Assembly: GCF_009910325.1 (NCBI RefSeq)
Contig: NZ_SUMG01000003.1
Coordinates: 62,001 to 126,000 of the forward strand
DNA length: 64,000 bases
Source: Isachenkonia alkalipeptolytica
Lineage (GTDB): Bacteria; Bacillota; Clostridia; Peptostreptococcales; T1SED10-28
Reading direction: 5' to 3'
The notes under the pieces were generated by a model. It had not been told where the DNA came from and ran no database searches. It saw only the letters and a list, made by a program, of their open reading frames with translations. The number at the start of each line of letters is the position of its first letter. The first letter of the stretch is position 1. A program made the translations under genes and the position numbers. Below, in pieces: positions 17,472 to 24,398 of the stretch.

Positions 17472-20102
17472 ATGAAAGCAATGGGAGCAAACGAAATTCG
17501 AAGAGCCTTTTTAAAGTTCTTTGAAGAAAAGGACCACTACATTCAAAAAAGTTACCCTCTTGTGCCCTTGGAGGACAAGAGTTTACTGTTGATCAATGCG
17601 GGAATGGCCCCCTTAAAGCCTTACTTTTCAGGAACCAAGGAGCCGCCGAAGAACCGCATGGCCACCTGTCAAAAATGCATTCGTACCGATGACATCGAAA
17701 ACGTGGGACGAACCGCAAGACATGCCACGTTTTTTGAAATGCTGGGGAACTTCTCCTTCGGGGACTATTTCAAAAAAGAAGCCATTGAATGGTCCTGGGA
17801 GTTTGTCCTGGAGGTCCTGGAGATGCCCCGGGAAAACGTCTGGGCCTCGATTTACCAGGAGGACGACGAAGCCTTCGATCTGTGGCATGACCACATCGGC
17901 CTGGAAAAAGAGAAGATTGTACGCCTGGGCAAGGAGGACAATTTCTGGGAAATCGGCACCGGCCCCTGCGGCCCCTGCTCCGAGCTCTACTACGACCGGG
18001 GAGCGGCCTACGGCTGCGAGGATCCCGATTGTAAGCCGGGCTGCGACTGTGACCGGTTTGTGGAATTTTGGAACCTGGTGTTTACCCAGTTCAACAAAGA
18101 CGAAGAGGGGAATTATACCAAACTTCCCAGTCCCAATATCGATACCGGTATGGGTCTTGAGCGGGTAGCGGCGATTATGCAGGATGTAAACTCCATTTAT
18201 GAAATCGACGTTGCGAAACGGATTTATGACCGGGTGATCGCCATGAAAAACTCTCCGGAAAAGGAAGAGGAAAGCACCTCCATTAAAGTCATTACCGACC
18301 ATGTGAAGGCGGTTACCTTTATGATCGGCGACGGAATCGTCCCCAGCAATGAAGGCCGGGGATACGTCCTACGACGCCTCCTACGCCGGGGGGCCCGTCA
18401 CGGAAGAATGCTGGGGATACGCCACAGCTTTTTAAAGGATCTGATGGATACCGTGGTGGAAATTTTCGGCGAGGACTATCCGGAGCTGAAAGAGAAACAA
18501 GACTATATTCGAAAGATCATCACCGTGGAGGAGGAAAAATTCCAGGAGACCATCGGACAGGGAATGGAAATCCTCGACGGCTATATCGAAACCCTGGAAC
18601 AAAAGGGGGAAAAGGTCCTTTCCGGGGCCGACGCCTTTAAGCTCTACGACACCTATGGTTTTCCTCTGGACTTGACCCTGGAGATCCTGGCGGAAAAGAA
18701 TTTTACCGTGGACGAAGAGGCCTTTGAAGCCGCCATGGAAAAACAGCGAAACCTTGCCAGAAGCTCCCGGCAAAAGCAGGGTACCGAAGGCTGGGCAGAG
18801 GATCCCTTAAAATCCGTGGATCCCAAGCTGAAAACCTTATTTACGGGGTACACTTCCTTTAAGGAGACGGCGAAGGTTATGGCCCTGGTATCCCGGGGAG
18901 AGGCCTTGGAAGAAGCCGTCGAGGGGACGGAAGTCCTCTTGATTACGGATAAAACCCCCTTTTACGGAGAAAGTGGGGGACAGGTGGGGGATCAGGGCCG
19001 AGTCTACCATGACCACTTTGAAGGAAAAGTCCTGGATACCCAAAACGATAAAAACGGCAGAACCTATAAACTGGTAAAAGTCCTTTCCGGGACAGTGAAA
19101 AAAGGGGAGGACGTGACCCTGCACATCGATGAAAAACGGCGCTTTGCCACGATGAAAAATCATACGGGAACCCATTTACTCCATCAGGCACTGAAGGATG
19201 TGGTGGGGGACCATGTGAACCAGGCGGGGTCCTACGTCAGCGATGAACGAATGCGATTTGACTTTAACCATTTTGAGGGACTGACCCAAGAGGAAATGGA
19301 AAAAATCGAAGAGCAGGTCAACGCCGTGATCTTTAATGGACAGCGGGTCAACGCCGCCACCATGTCCTTAGCCGAAGCCAAGGAAAAAGGGGCCGCGGCC
19401 CTGTTTACGGAAAAATACGATGAGCATGTCCGGGTAATTGAAGTGGAAAATTACTCCAATGAACTGTGCGGCGGCAGCCACGTGGATAATACCAGCAAAA
19501 TCGGCATGTTTAAAATTCTGCACGAAGCCAGTGTCGCCTCCGGGGTCCGACGGATTGAAGCGGTAACCGGGGAAGGGGTGTATCGTCAGATGAAGGAGCA
19601 AGAGGCTCTGATTCAGCAGGCGGCACAAACCTTAAAAGTAAAGGAAAACAATATCCTTCGCCGTATTGAAGAGGTCTTAGTGGAACAAAAAGATCAGCTT
19701 AAAACCATCGAATCCCTTAAAAGCAAGCTGGCGGGAGACGTTGTGGGAGATTTGCTTAAGACCGCTGTGGAGGTAAAAGGCGTACCGATGATTTTGGAAA
19801 ACCTGGGAGAAAAGGAAATGGACGAAATCCGAAAAATCGGTGACGGTCTGAAGGAAAAAGTGGAAAGCGGCATCATCGTTCTTGGGGCGAAGAATAAAGG
19901 CAAGGCAAGCTTCATTGCCATGGTCACCAAGGATCTGGTTCAACAAGGCATCAAAGCGGGAGACATCGTCAAGGTGGGCGCCAAAGTCGCCGGCGGCGGT
20001 GGTGGCGGTCGACCGGATATGGCTCAGGCCGGAGGCAAGAATCCCGAAAAAATAGACGAAGCCTTAGCGGCTGTTAAATCCTACGTGGAGGAAACCCTGT
20101 AG
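17472..20102 (+). CDS. alaS: Alanine--tRNA ligase
   Basis: Charges tRNA-Ala and edits mis-charged Ser/Gly. 876 aa, full length. The class II catalytic domain (about 1-240) opens NEIRRAFLKFFEEKDHY; the middle domain recognises the tRNA acceptor stem. The editing domain carries the zinc ligands HTGTHLLHQAL (about 563-573) and CGGSHVDNT (about 666). The C-Ala/DHHA1 end has a glycine-rich VAGGGGGGRPDMAQAGG loop. An extra cysteine-rich insert CEDPDCKPGCDCD near residue 185 may bind metal, as in many bacterial AlaRS. The ribosome-binding site is GAGGAGG. It heads the alaS-ireB-ruvX-DUF1292 neighbourhood. Confidence 0.98.
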   Translation: MKAMGANEIRRAFLKFFEEKDHYIQKSYPLVPLEDKSLLLINAGMAPLKPYFSGTKEPPKNRMATCQKCIRTDDIENVGRTARHATFFEMLGNFSFGDYFKKEAIEWSWEFVLEVLEMPRENVWASIYQEDDEAFDLWHDHIGLEKEKIVRLGKEDNFWEIGTGPCGPCSELYYDRGAAYGCEDPDCKPGCDCDRFVEFWNLVFTQFNKDEEGNYTKLPSPNIDTGMGLERVAAIMQDVNSIYEIDVAKRIYDRVIAMKNSPEKEEESTSIKVITDHVKAVTFMIGDGIVPSNEGRGYVLRRLLRRGARHGRMLGIRHSFLKDLMDTVVEIFGEDYPELKEKQDYIRKIITVEEEKFQETIGQGMEILDGYIETLEQKGEKVLSGADAFKLYDTYGFPLDLTLEILAEKNFTVDEEAFEAAMEKQRNLARSSRQKQGTEGWAEDPLKSVDPKLKTLFTGYTSFKETAKVMALVSRGEALEEAVEGTEVLLITDKTPFYGESGGQVGDQGRVYHDHFEGKVLDTQNDKNGRTYKLVKVLSGTVKKGEDVTLHIDEKRRFATMKNHTGTHLLHQALKDVVGDHVNQAGSYVSDERMRFDFNHFEGLTQEEMEKIEEQVNAVIFNGQRVNAATMSLAEAKEKGAAALFTEKYDEHVRVIEVENYSNELCGGSHVDNTSKIGMFKILHEASVASGVRRIEAVTGEGVYRQMKEQEALIQQAAQTLKVKENNILRRIEEVLVEQKDQLKTIESLKSKLAGDVVGDLLKTAVEVKGVPMILENLGEKEMDEIRKIGDGLKEKVESGIIVLGAKNKGKASFIAMVTKDLVQQGIKAGDIVKVGAKVAGGGGGGRPDMAQAGGKNPEKIDEALAAVKSYVEETL

Positions 20103-20124
20103 GTCATTGTAATTCTCAAGCGTC

Positions 20125-20152
20125 TCCCCGAAGGGCAAGCGGCCCTTGGGGA
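20125..20152 (+). promoter_or_regulatory. Hairpin 1 of a candidate attenuator upstream of the DMT transporter
   Basis: TCCCC-G-AAGGG (20125-20135) pairs with CCCTTGGGGA (20143-20152) around a 7-base loop, with one bulged G. It starts 23 bases after the alaS stop and ends 3 bases before an AGGAGG site. Its GAAGGG (20130-20135) is identical to the right arm of the terminator that follows, so it could instead pair with that terminator's left arm (CCCTTC, 20175-20180). Confidence 0.45.
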
Positions 20153-20164
20153 CAGGAGGAATCA

Positions 20165-20185
20165 ATGAGTCAAACCCTTCTATAA
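20165..20185 (+). CDS. Possible six-residue leader peptide (MSQTLL)
   Basis: ATG followed by five sense codons and TAA, with AGGAGG four to five bases upstream of the ATG. The frame runs into the left arm of the terminator at 20172-20221, so a ribosome on it would hinder terminator folding. This is the layout of ribosome-mediated attenuators. That it is translated is inference; a chance site is possible. Confidence 0.35.
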   Translation: MSQTLL

Positions 20186-20221
20186 ACCCTAGGTTGATTT
20201 GGGTATTATAGAAGGGTTTTT
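20172..20221 (+). terminator. Intrinsic terminator after alaS (possibly regulated)
   Basis: A perfect 14-bp stem AAACCCTTCTATAA / TTATAGAAGGGTTT plus inner ACCC/GGGT pairs, ending in TTTTT. It is either the simple alaS terminator or the switch element of an attenuator for the next gene. Confidence 0.9.
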
Positions 20222-20242
20222 ACTGGCATTACTGACTTTACT

Positions 20243-20289
20243 GGTTGACTGGCTTGATTGGTTGACTGGCTTGATTGGTTGACTGGCTT
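20243..20289 (+). repeat. Tandem repeat, 17-bp unit, about 2.8 copies
   Basis: GGTTGACTGGCTTGATT occurs twice perfectly (20243-20259, 20260-20276), followed by a 13-base partial copy. It lies in the spacer between the terminator and the DMT transporter gene. Each unit contains TTGACT, a potential -35. Confidence 0.9.
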
Positions 20290-20365
20290 AACAAGGGAGT
20301 AGTAAATAGTCGTTATCTATCATAAACCGTCGTGATCCATCACTAGAAAAAAAGGAGTGGAAAAT

Positions 20366-20797
20366 ATGTTATACGGAATGCTGTTTTCAGTTTTGGCAGG
20401 GATCATGGTATCCATGCAGGGGATTTTCAACGCCCGCCTCAGTGACAAAATCGGGTTTTGGCATACCAATACCTTTGTTCACGGCAGTGGATTTTTGGTG
20501 GCCTTTATTATTATGTTGATGTTTGAAAATCTGAATTTCAGCCCCATCAAAGAGGTACAGCCCTATTATCTCTTAGGAGGGGTCATGGGGGTGGTGATCA
20601 TTTTCAGTGTGATCAACGGCATCTCCTCCATCGGGGCCAGTTATACCATTACCCTGATGATCGTAACCCAAATTGTGTTTACCGCGGGGATCAACTACTT
20701 CGGCTATTTTGGGGAACCGATTATTCTTCTGTCCCTCAGAAAAGCCGTGGGATTGGTGCTGATGATCAGCGGCCTGGTGATGTATCAGATGAACTAA
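20366..20797 (+). CDS. DMT-superfamily small transporter, DUF606/YdcZ type
   Basis: 143-aa integral membrane protein with about five hydrophobic helices. It begins LYGMLFSVLAGIMVSMQG, has the FNARLSDKIG loop and ends in a helix VGLVLMISGLVMYQMN. DUF606 proteins are half-size drug/metabolite-type transporters, often working in pairs; the substrate is unknown. Start: AAAGGAG nine bases before the ATG at 20366; an earlier GTG lies inside that site. It interrupts the usual alaS-ireB adjacency. The 263 bases before it hold a hairpin, a tiny reading frame, a terminator and a 17-bp repeat, suggesting its own control. Confidence 0.85.
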   Translation: MLYGMLFSVLAGIMVSMQGIFNARLSDKIGFWHTNTFVHGSGFLVAFIIMLMFENLNFSPIKEVQPYYLLGGVMGVVIIFSVINGISSIGASYTITLMIVTQIVFTAGINYFGYFGEPIILLSLRKAVGLVLMISGLVMYQMN

Positions 20798-20895
20798 CCC
20801 CCGGAAAAGAAAAGTCGCCCTGTGGTTTCAAACTTTCAAAATCTATGGTAAAATAGTAGGAAGCAAAGGAACGATAAAATTAAGGAGGCGATATC

Positions 20896-21147
20896 ATGTA
20901 CGATGATCAATCCACCATGAAGTTTAACATAGACCAGGAAAAGCAGGAGGAAGCAAGAAGCATCATAGAAAGCGTATACCAGGCCCTAGAGGAAAAGGGA
21001 TACAATCCCGTAAATCAATTCATCGGATACATGTTATCCGGGGATCCCACCTATATTACCAGCCATAATAACGCCAGAAGTATGATTTCCAAGATCGAAC
21101 GGGATGAATTACTGGAAGAACTCCTACGATCTTACTTATCCAAATAA
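20896..21147 (+). CDS. ireB: IreB-family regulatory protein (UPF0297)
   Basis: 83-aa cytosolic protein, a known substrate of the PASTA Ser/Thr kinase pathway in Enterococcus (IreK-IreB). The family core [25 protein letters not shown] is unmistakable, and the N-terminal DQSTMKF carries a candidate phospho-threonine. AAGGAGGCGATATC precedes the ATG. The alaS-ireB-ruvX-DUF1292 order is conserved in Firmicutes; here other genes sit on both sides. A terminator follows within 10 bases. Confidence 0.93.
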   Translation: MYDDQSTMKFNIDQEKQEEARSIIESVYQALEEKGYNPVNQFIGYMLSGDPTYITSHNNARSMISKIERDELLEELLRSYLSK

Positions 21148-21155
21148 TACCAGGG

Positions 21156-21184
21156 AAGTAAGGGGGCGGCCTCTTACTTTTTTT
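21156..21184 (+). terminator. Intrinsic terminator after ireB
   Basis: Stem AAGTAAG / CTTACTT extended by a G-T and two G-C pairs, GC-rich loop, seven T residues. Confidence 0.88.
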
Positions 21185-21215
21185 ATGGAAAGGTTTCCTA
21201 TTTTGAAATCATCTA

Positions 21216-21224
21216 TGTTATAAT
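21216..21224 (+). promoter_or_regulatory. Extended -10 promoter of the aldo/keto reductase gene
   Basis: TGT-TATAAT, an extended -10 element 36 bases before the start codon. I see no good -35 hexamer. Confidence 0.5.
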
Positions 21225-21260
21225 TAATATTTATATGGTAGGATTTTAAGGAGGATAACC

Positions 21261-22223
21261 TTGGAGTACAATCGATTAGGCAAAAGCGAACTGAAGGTAT
21301 CGAAACTCTGTTTCGGATCCCTGACCATGAGCCCCCTGCAGCGAAACCTTTCTCCAAAAGAAGGAGAAGCCCTGTTGCTTCATGCCTTTGATCATGGGGT
21401 GAACTTCATTGATACCGCCTCTCTTTACGGAAATTATCATCAGATCAAAGGGGCGTTAAAACAGTGGGGACGGCATAAAATAAACATTGCCACCAAATCC
21501 TATGCCTATTCCGAGGATACCGCAAAGGATAGTTTGGAAGAGGCCCTTACGGGGCTTGAAACCGACTATATCGATCTGTTTATGCTTCATGAACAGGAAA
21601 GCGAGCACACCCTTCGGGGGCACGGGGAGGCCATCGACTTTTTTCTTCGAAAGAAAAAGGAAGGGGTCATCAAAAGTTTCGGCATTTCCACCCATTTTGT
21701 TTCCGGGGTGCAGGCCGCCGCAGAGCACGGGGCCGTAGATGTGGTCCATCCCATCGTAAATTACCAGGGACTGGGCATCGTGGACGGAGACATCCGGGAA
21801 ATGCTCCAGGCGATACATAGGGCCAAGGAAAAGGATATCGGCATTTTCGCGATGAAACCCTTGGGCGGGGGACATCTTCTTTCGGATTTTCAAAAGGGTT
21901 TTGACTACGTGTTAAACCTGCCGGACATAGACGCCGTGGCCGTAGGTATGCAGACAAAAGAAGAAGTGGAAGTAAATGCGGGGATTTTTTCCAACAGGGA
22001 AATTTCCCGGGATACTATAAAAAAAATCAAGGCCCAAACCCGCACCCTGCAAATCGCAGATTGGTGTCGGGGCTGCGGTCTTTGCGTACAACGATGCAAT
22101 ATGAAGGCCCTCAGTCTTCAGGAAAAAGCCGGGGCGAAGGTGGCCGTGGTGGATCCGGAGCGCTGTGTGCTTTGCGGATACTGCGGGAAGGTTTGTCCGG
22201 ACTTTTGTATTAAAGTAATTTAA
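21261..22223 (+). CDS. Aldo/keto reductase with C-terminal 2x[4Fe-4S] ferredoxin domain
   Basis: 320 aa. The N-terminal TIM barrel (about 1-260) has the AKR core GVNFIDTASLYG, the lysine in KINIATKS and the histidine in YIDLFMLHEQES. The C-terminal 55 residues carry CRGCGLCVQRC and CVLCGYCGKVC, two complete 4Fe-4S motifs. Such fusions, frequent in anaerobes, probably pass electrons between ferredoxin and a carbonyl substrate; the substrate cannot be told. The start is a TTG with GGAGGA at good spacing, and no better ATG exists. It separates ireB from ruvX and has its own extended -10 promoter, so it looks like an insertion into a conserved cluster. Confidence 0.9.
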   Translation: MEYNRLGKSELKVSKLCFGSLTMSPLQRNLSPKEGEALLLHAFDHGVNFIDTASLYGNYHQIKGALKQWGRHKINIATKSYAYSEDTAKDSLEEALTGLETDYIDLFMLHEQESEHTLRGHGEAIDFFLRKKKEGVIKSFGISTHFVSGVQAAAEHGAVDVVHPIVNYQGLGIVDGDIREMLQAIHRAKEKDIGIFAMKPLGGGHLLSDFQKGFDYVLNLPDIDAVAVGMQTKEEVEVNAGIFSNREISRDTIKKIKAQTRTLQIADWCRGCGLCVQRCNMKALSLQEKAGAKVAVVDPERCVLCGYCGKVCPDFCIKVI

Positions 22224-22249
22224 CTGCAAACCGGCCATAAGGAGGATGT

Positions 22250-22660
22250 ATGGAAAAGATTTTAGGACTGGATGTGGGGGACCGCACCATCGGTGTGGCG
22301 GTCAGCGATGCCTTGGGATTTACTGCCCAGGGTGTAGAGACCATTTTTCGAAAAAGCAAAAAGGAAGATTTTCAGCGCCTGGAAGAGCTGATCAAGGCCT
22401 ACGGAATTAACACCGTGGTGGCGGGACTGCCGAAAAACATGAACGGCAGCTTGGGCCCCCAAGGGGAGAAGACCAAGGCCTTTTGCGAGAAGCTGAAGAA
22501 TAAATTCGATGTAAAGGTCATCTACTGGGATGAACGGCTGAGTACGAAAGCCGCCCGACGAACCTTAATTGAGGCGGATGTCAGTCGAAAAAAACGAAAA
22601 GGAGTCATCGATAAGATGGCGGCGGTGCATATCCTGCAAGGATATCTGGACAGTTTATAA
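22250..22660 (+). CDS. ruvX: RuvX/YqgF family nuclease (Holliday junction resolvase-like)
   Basis: 136-aa RNase H-fold protein. In E. coli the homologue is needed for 16S 5' processing; it is also predicted to act on Holliday junctions. Opening LGLDVGDRTIGVAVSDALG holds the first catalytic aspartate; VVAGLPKNMNGSLGPQ and YWDERLSTKAA follow, with D132 near the end in GYLDSL. GGAGG lies just before the ATG. The codons for LDSL plus the stop are the first unit of a 19-bp tandem repeat that continues past the gene. Confidence 0.94.
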   Translation: MEKILGLDVGDRTIGVAVSDALGFTAQGVETIFRKSKKEDFQRLEELIKAYGINTVVAGLPKNMNGSLGPQGEKTKAFCEKLKNKFDVKVIYWDERLSTKAARRTLIEADVSRKKRKGVIDKMAAVHILQGYLDSL

Positions 22661-22721
22661 TGCTCTGGACAGTTTATTTTGCTCTGGACAGTTTATAATG
22701 CTCTGGACAGTTTATAATACT
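22646..22721 (+). repeat. Tandem repeat, 19-bp unit, 4 copies, straddling the ruvX stop
   Basis: CTGGACAGTTTATAATGCT at 22646, 22665, 22684 and 22703. Copies 1 and 3 are identical, copy 2 has TTT in place of ATA inside the unit, and copy 4 has A for G. The first copy encodes the last four residues and stop of ruvX, so the array grew from the gene's 3' end. Each unit carries TATAAT-like sequence. Confidence 0.95.
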
Positions 22722-22821
22722 CTGATAAGCGTAACCCTAATAAGATTAAGATGTAAGAAAGCATATAATTAACGAATCATTACATTAAAAAAGCAAGAAA
22801 AATCAAAGGAGGTTTTTGACC

Positions 22822-23112
22822 ATGGAAGAAAAAGAAAACATTATTACCCTGATTGACGAGAACGATGAGGAAAAGGATTTTGAGATTATTATGACCTTGG
22901 AGCTGGAAGGCAAAGAGTATACGATCTTAATGCCTTTGGAAGAGGAAGAAGAGGAAGAAGCCTACGTTTTCAGAATCGAAAACGAAGGGGTGGCCGAGGA
23001 CGATTTTGTCTTAGTAGCCATTGAAGATGACGAGGAATATCAAAAAGTCGTGGATGCCTATGAAACCATAGTAGAAGAGGATCATGACCATAGCGAAGAA
23101 GAAGAAGAGTAA
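22822..23112 (+). CDS. DUF1292 domain-containing protein
   Basis: 96-aa, extremely acidic cytosolic protein of unknown role (YrzB family). The family core IITLIDENDEEKDFEIIMTL is followed by EYTILMPLEEEEEEEAYVFR and an Asp/Glu/His-rich tail. AAAGGAGG lies 8 bases before the ATG at 22822; a TTG two codons earlier is a poorer start. It belongs to the conserved alaS-ireB-ruvX-DUF1292 group, and sfsA follows after 6 bases. Confidence 0.9.
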   Translation: MEEKENIITLIDENDEEKDFEIIMTLELEGKEYTILMPLEEEEEEEAYVFRIENEGVAEDDFVLVAIEDDEEYQKVVDAYETIVEEDHDHSEEEEE

Positions 23113-23118
23113 AAACCC

Positions 23119-23832
23119 ATGGGTTTTATAGAAATTCCCGGCGAGAAGGTCCCGGGCCTGTTTCAACGAAGGGTGAACCGTTTTATCGGGGAGGTCTTCG
23201 TTGAAGGGAGCCTGGAGCGGGTACACATAGCCAATACCGGACGGATGAAGGAACTTCTGGTAAAGGACGCGGCGGTAATCCTTCGAAAAGTAGATCAGCC
23301 CCATCGAAAAACCAAGTTTGATCTATTAATGGTTTATCATGGGGATACTTTAGTATCCATTGATTCGAAACTGCCCAATCAATTGCTGGAAAAGGCTTTT
23401 AAAGAGGGAAGTATTCCCGGTTTTGAAGGATTCACAACGGTGAAGCGGGAAGTGACCTTCGGAAAAAGCCGTTTTGACCTGAGCTTATTGAATCCGAAAA
23501 CCAAAAAATTGGCATTGATCGAGGCGAAATGCGTAACCCTGGTGAAAAACGAAGGGTTGTCCACCTTCCCCGATGCCCCCACCCTCCGAGGGGTCAAGCA
23601 TGTCTTAGAGCTGATGGAAGGCTTAAAGGCCGGGTACCGGGGAGAAGTGTTTTTTGTGGTGCAGCGAAAAGACGGACGGTTCTTTCGCCCCAACGGGGCC
23701 ATGGACGCCGAGTTTTCCAAAGCCGTCACCCTGGCAAAAAAAGCCGGTGTAAATTTCCGAGCCTATAACTGCGAAGTAACACCAAAAGGAATTCAGCTCT
23801 TAGAAGAGATCCCCGTGGAGATCGAAGGCTAA
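23119..23832 (+). CDS. sfsA: SfsA-family protein (DNA/RNA nuclease SfsA)
   Basis: 237 aa. SfsA proteins carry an OB-like N-terminal domain and a PD-(D/E)XK nuclease-like domain. The name comes from sugar fermentation stimulation in E. coli; the true role is unclear. Visible family blocks: ANTGRMKELL, RKTKFDLLMVY, the catalytic-type D and ExK in SRFDLSLLN...ALIEAKCVTL, and FPDAPTLRGVKH. It begins 6 bases after the DUF1292 stop with a weak ribosome-binding site, so translation is probably coupled. Confidence 0.92.
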   Translation: MGFIEIPGEKVPGLFQRRVNRFIGEVFVEGSLERVHIANTGRMKELLVKDAAVILRKVDQPHRKTKFDLLMVYHGDTLVSIDSKLPNQLLEKAFKEGSIPGFEGFTTVKREVTFGKSRFDLSLLNPKTKKLALIEAKCVTLVKNEGLSTFPDAPTLRGVKHVLELMEGLKAGYRGEVFFVVQRKDGRFFRPNGAMDAEFSKAVTLAKKAGVNFRAYNCEVTPKGIQLLEEIPVEIEG

Positions 23833-23867
23833 TTGTTTCAGGGGATTATCAGTTGGCAAAAAGAAGT

Positions 23868-23896
23868 TTGACAGCTGAAGGAAAATCCAGTATACT
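23868..23896 (+). promoter_or_regulatory. Promoter of the Fur-family regulator
   Basis: Perfect TTGACA (23868-23873), 17-base spacer, TATACT (23891-23896, 5 of 6). Confidence 0.82.
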
Positions 23897-23908
23897 GAGT
23901 TGTGAAAA

Positions 23909-23921
23909 CAATTATTAATTG
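23909..23921 (+). promoter_or_regulatory. Candidate Fur-family operator
   Basis: CAATTA-T-TAATTG, a perfect 6-1-6 inverted repeat 12 bases after the -10, at the likely transcription start and 19 bases before the regulator's start codon. Fur, PerR and Zur boxes are AT-rich 7-1-7 repeats, so the geometry fits autoregulation. The sequence is not a perfect match to any of the three consensus boxes. Confidence 0.5.
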
Positions 23922-23940
23922 AGAAGCGAGGGCGAAAAAT

Positions 23941-24381
23941 ATGTTGGAAACCATGGATACTTTAAAGGGCCGATTAAAAGAAAAAGGAAGTAAATTAACC
24001 CCCCAACGACGGGCGACGTTAAATGTAATTATAGAAAACAAGGGAGAACACCTGAACACGGAAGAGATTTACGAACTGGTTCGAAAGGACTGTCCGGAAA
24101 TCGGTCTGGCTACGGTGTATCGAACCCTGCAATTGTTGGAGGAAATGGATATTATCTCCCGGATCAACTTAGACGACGGATGTTCACGATACGAGATCAA
24201 AACCGACGACGAGGATCATCAGCACCATCATTTAATCTGTCAGGAATGCAGCAAAATTATTGAAGTAAAAATTGATCTATTGGATCATTTGGAAAAAGAA
24301 ATTGAAAAAGAATATGATTTCGACATAAAGGACCATAAATTAAAATTCTTTGGTCTATGTACGGATTGTAAACAGAAATAG
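23941..24381 (+). CDS. Fur-family metal-dependent transcriptional regulator
   Basis: 146 aa. The N-terminal winged helix (about 1-85) has the KLTPQRRATLNVI start and recognition segment IGLATVYRTLQLLEEM. The C-terminal dimerisation domain carries HQHHHLICQEC and GLCTDC, giving the two CxxC structural zinc pairs and several histidines for the sensing site. Whether it is Fur, PerR or Zur cannot be decided by eye. It has its own promoter and a candidate operator. rnjA follows 17 bases after the stop and is probably co-transcribed. Confidence 0.92.
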   Translation: MLETMDTLKGRLKEKGSKLTPQRRATLNVIIENKGEHLNTEEIYELVRKDCPEIGLATVYRTLQLLEEMDIISRINLDDGCSRYEIKTDDEDHQHHHLICQECSKIIEVKIDLLDHLEKEIEKEYDFDIKDHKLKFFGLCTDCKQK

Positions 24382-24398
24382 TAGAAGGAGTGACAAAT

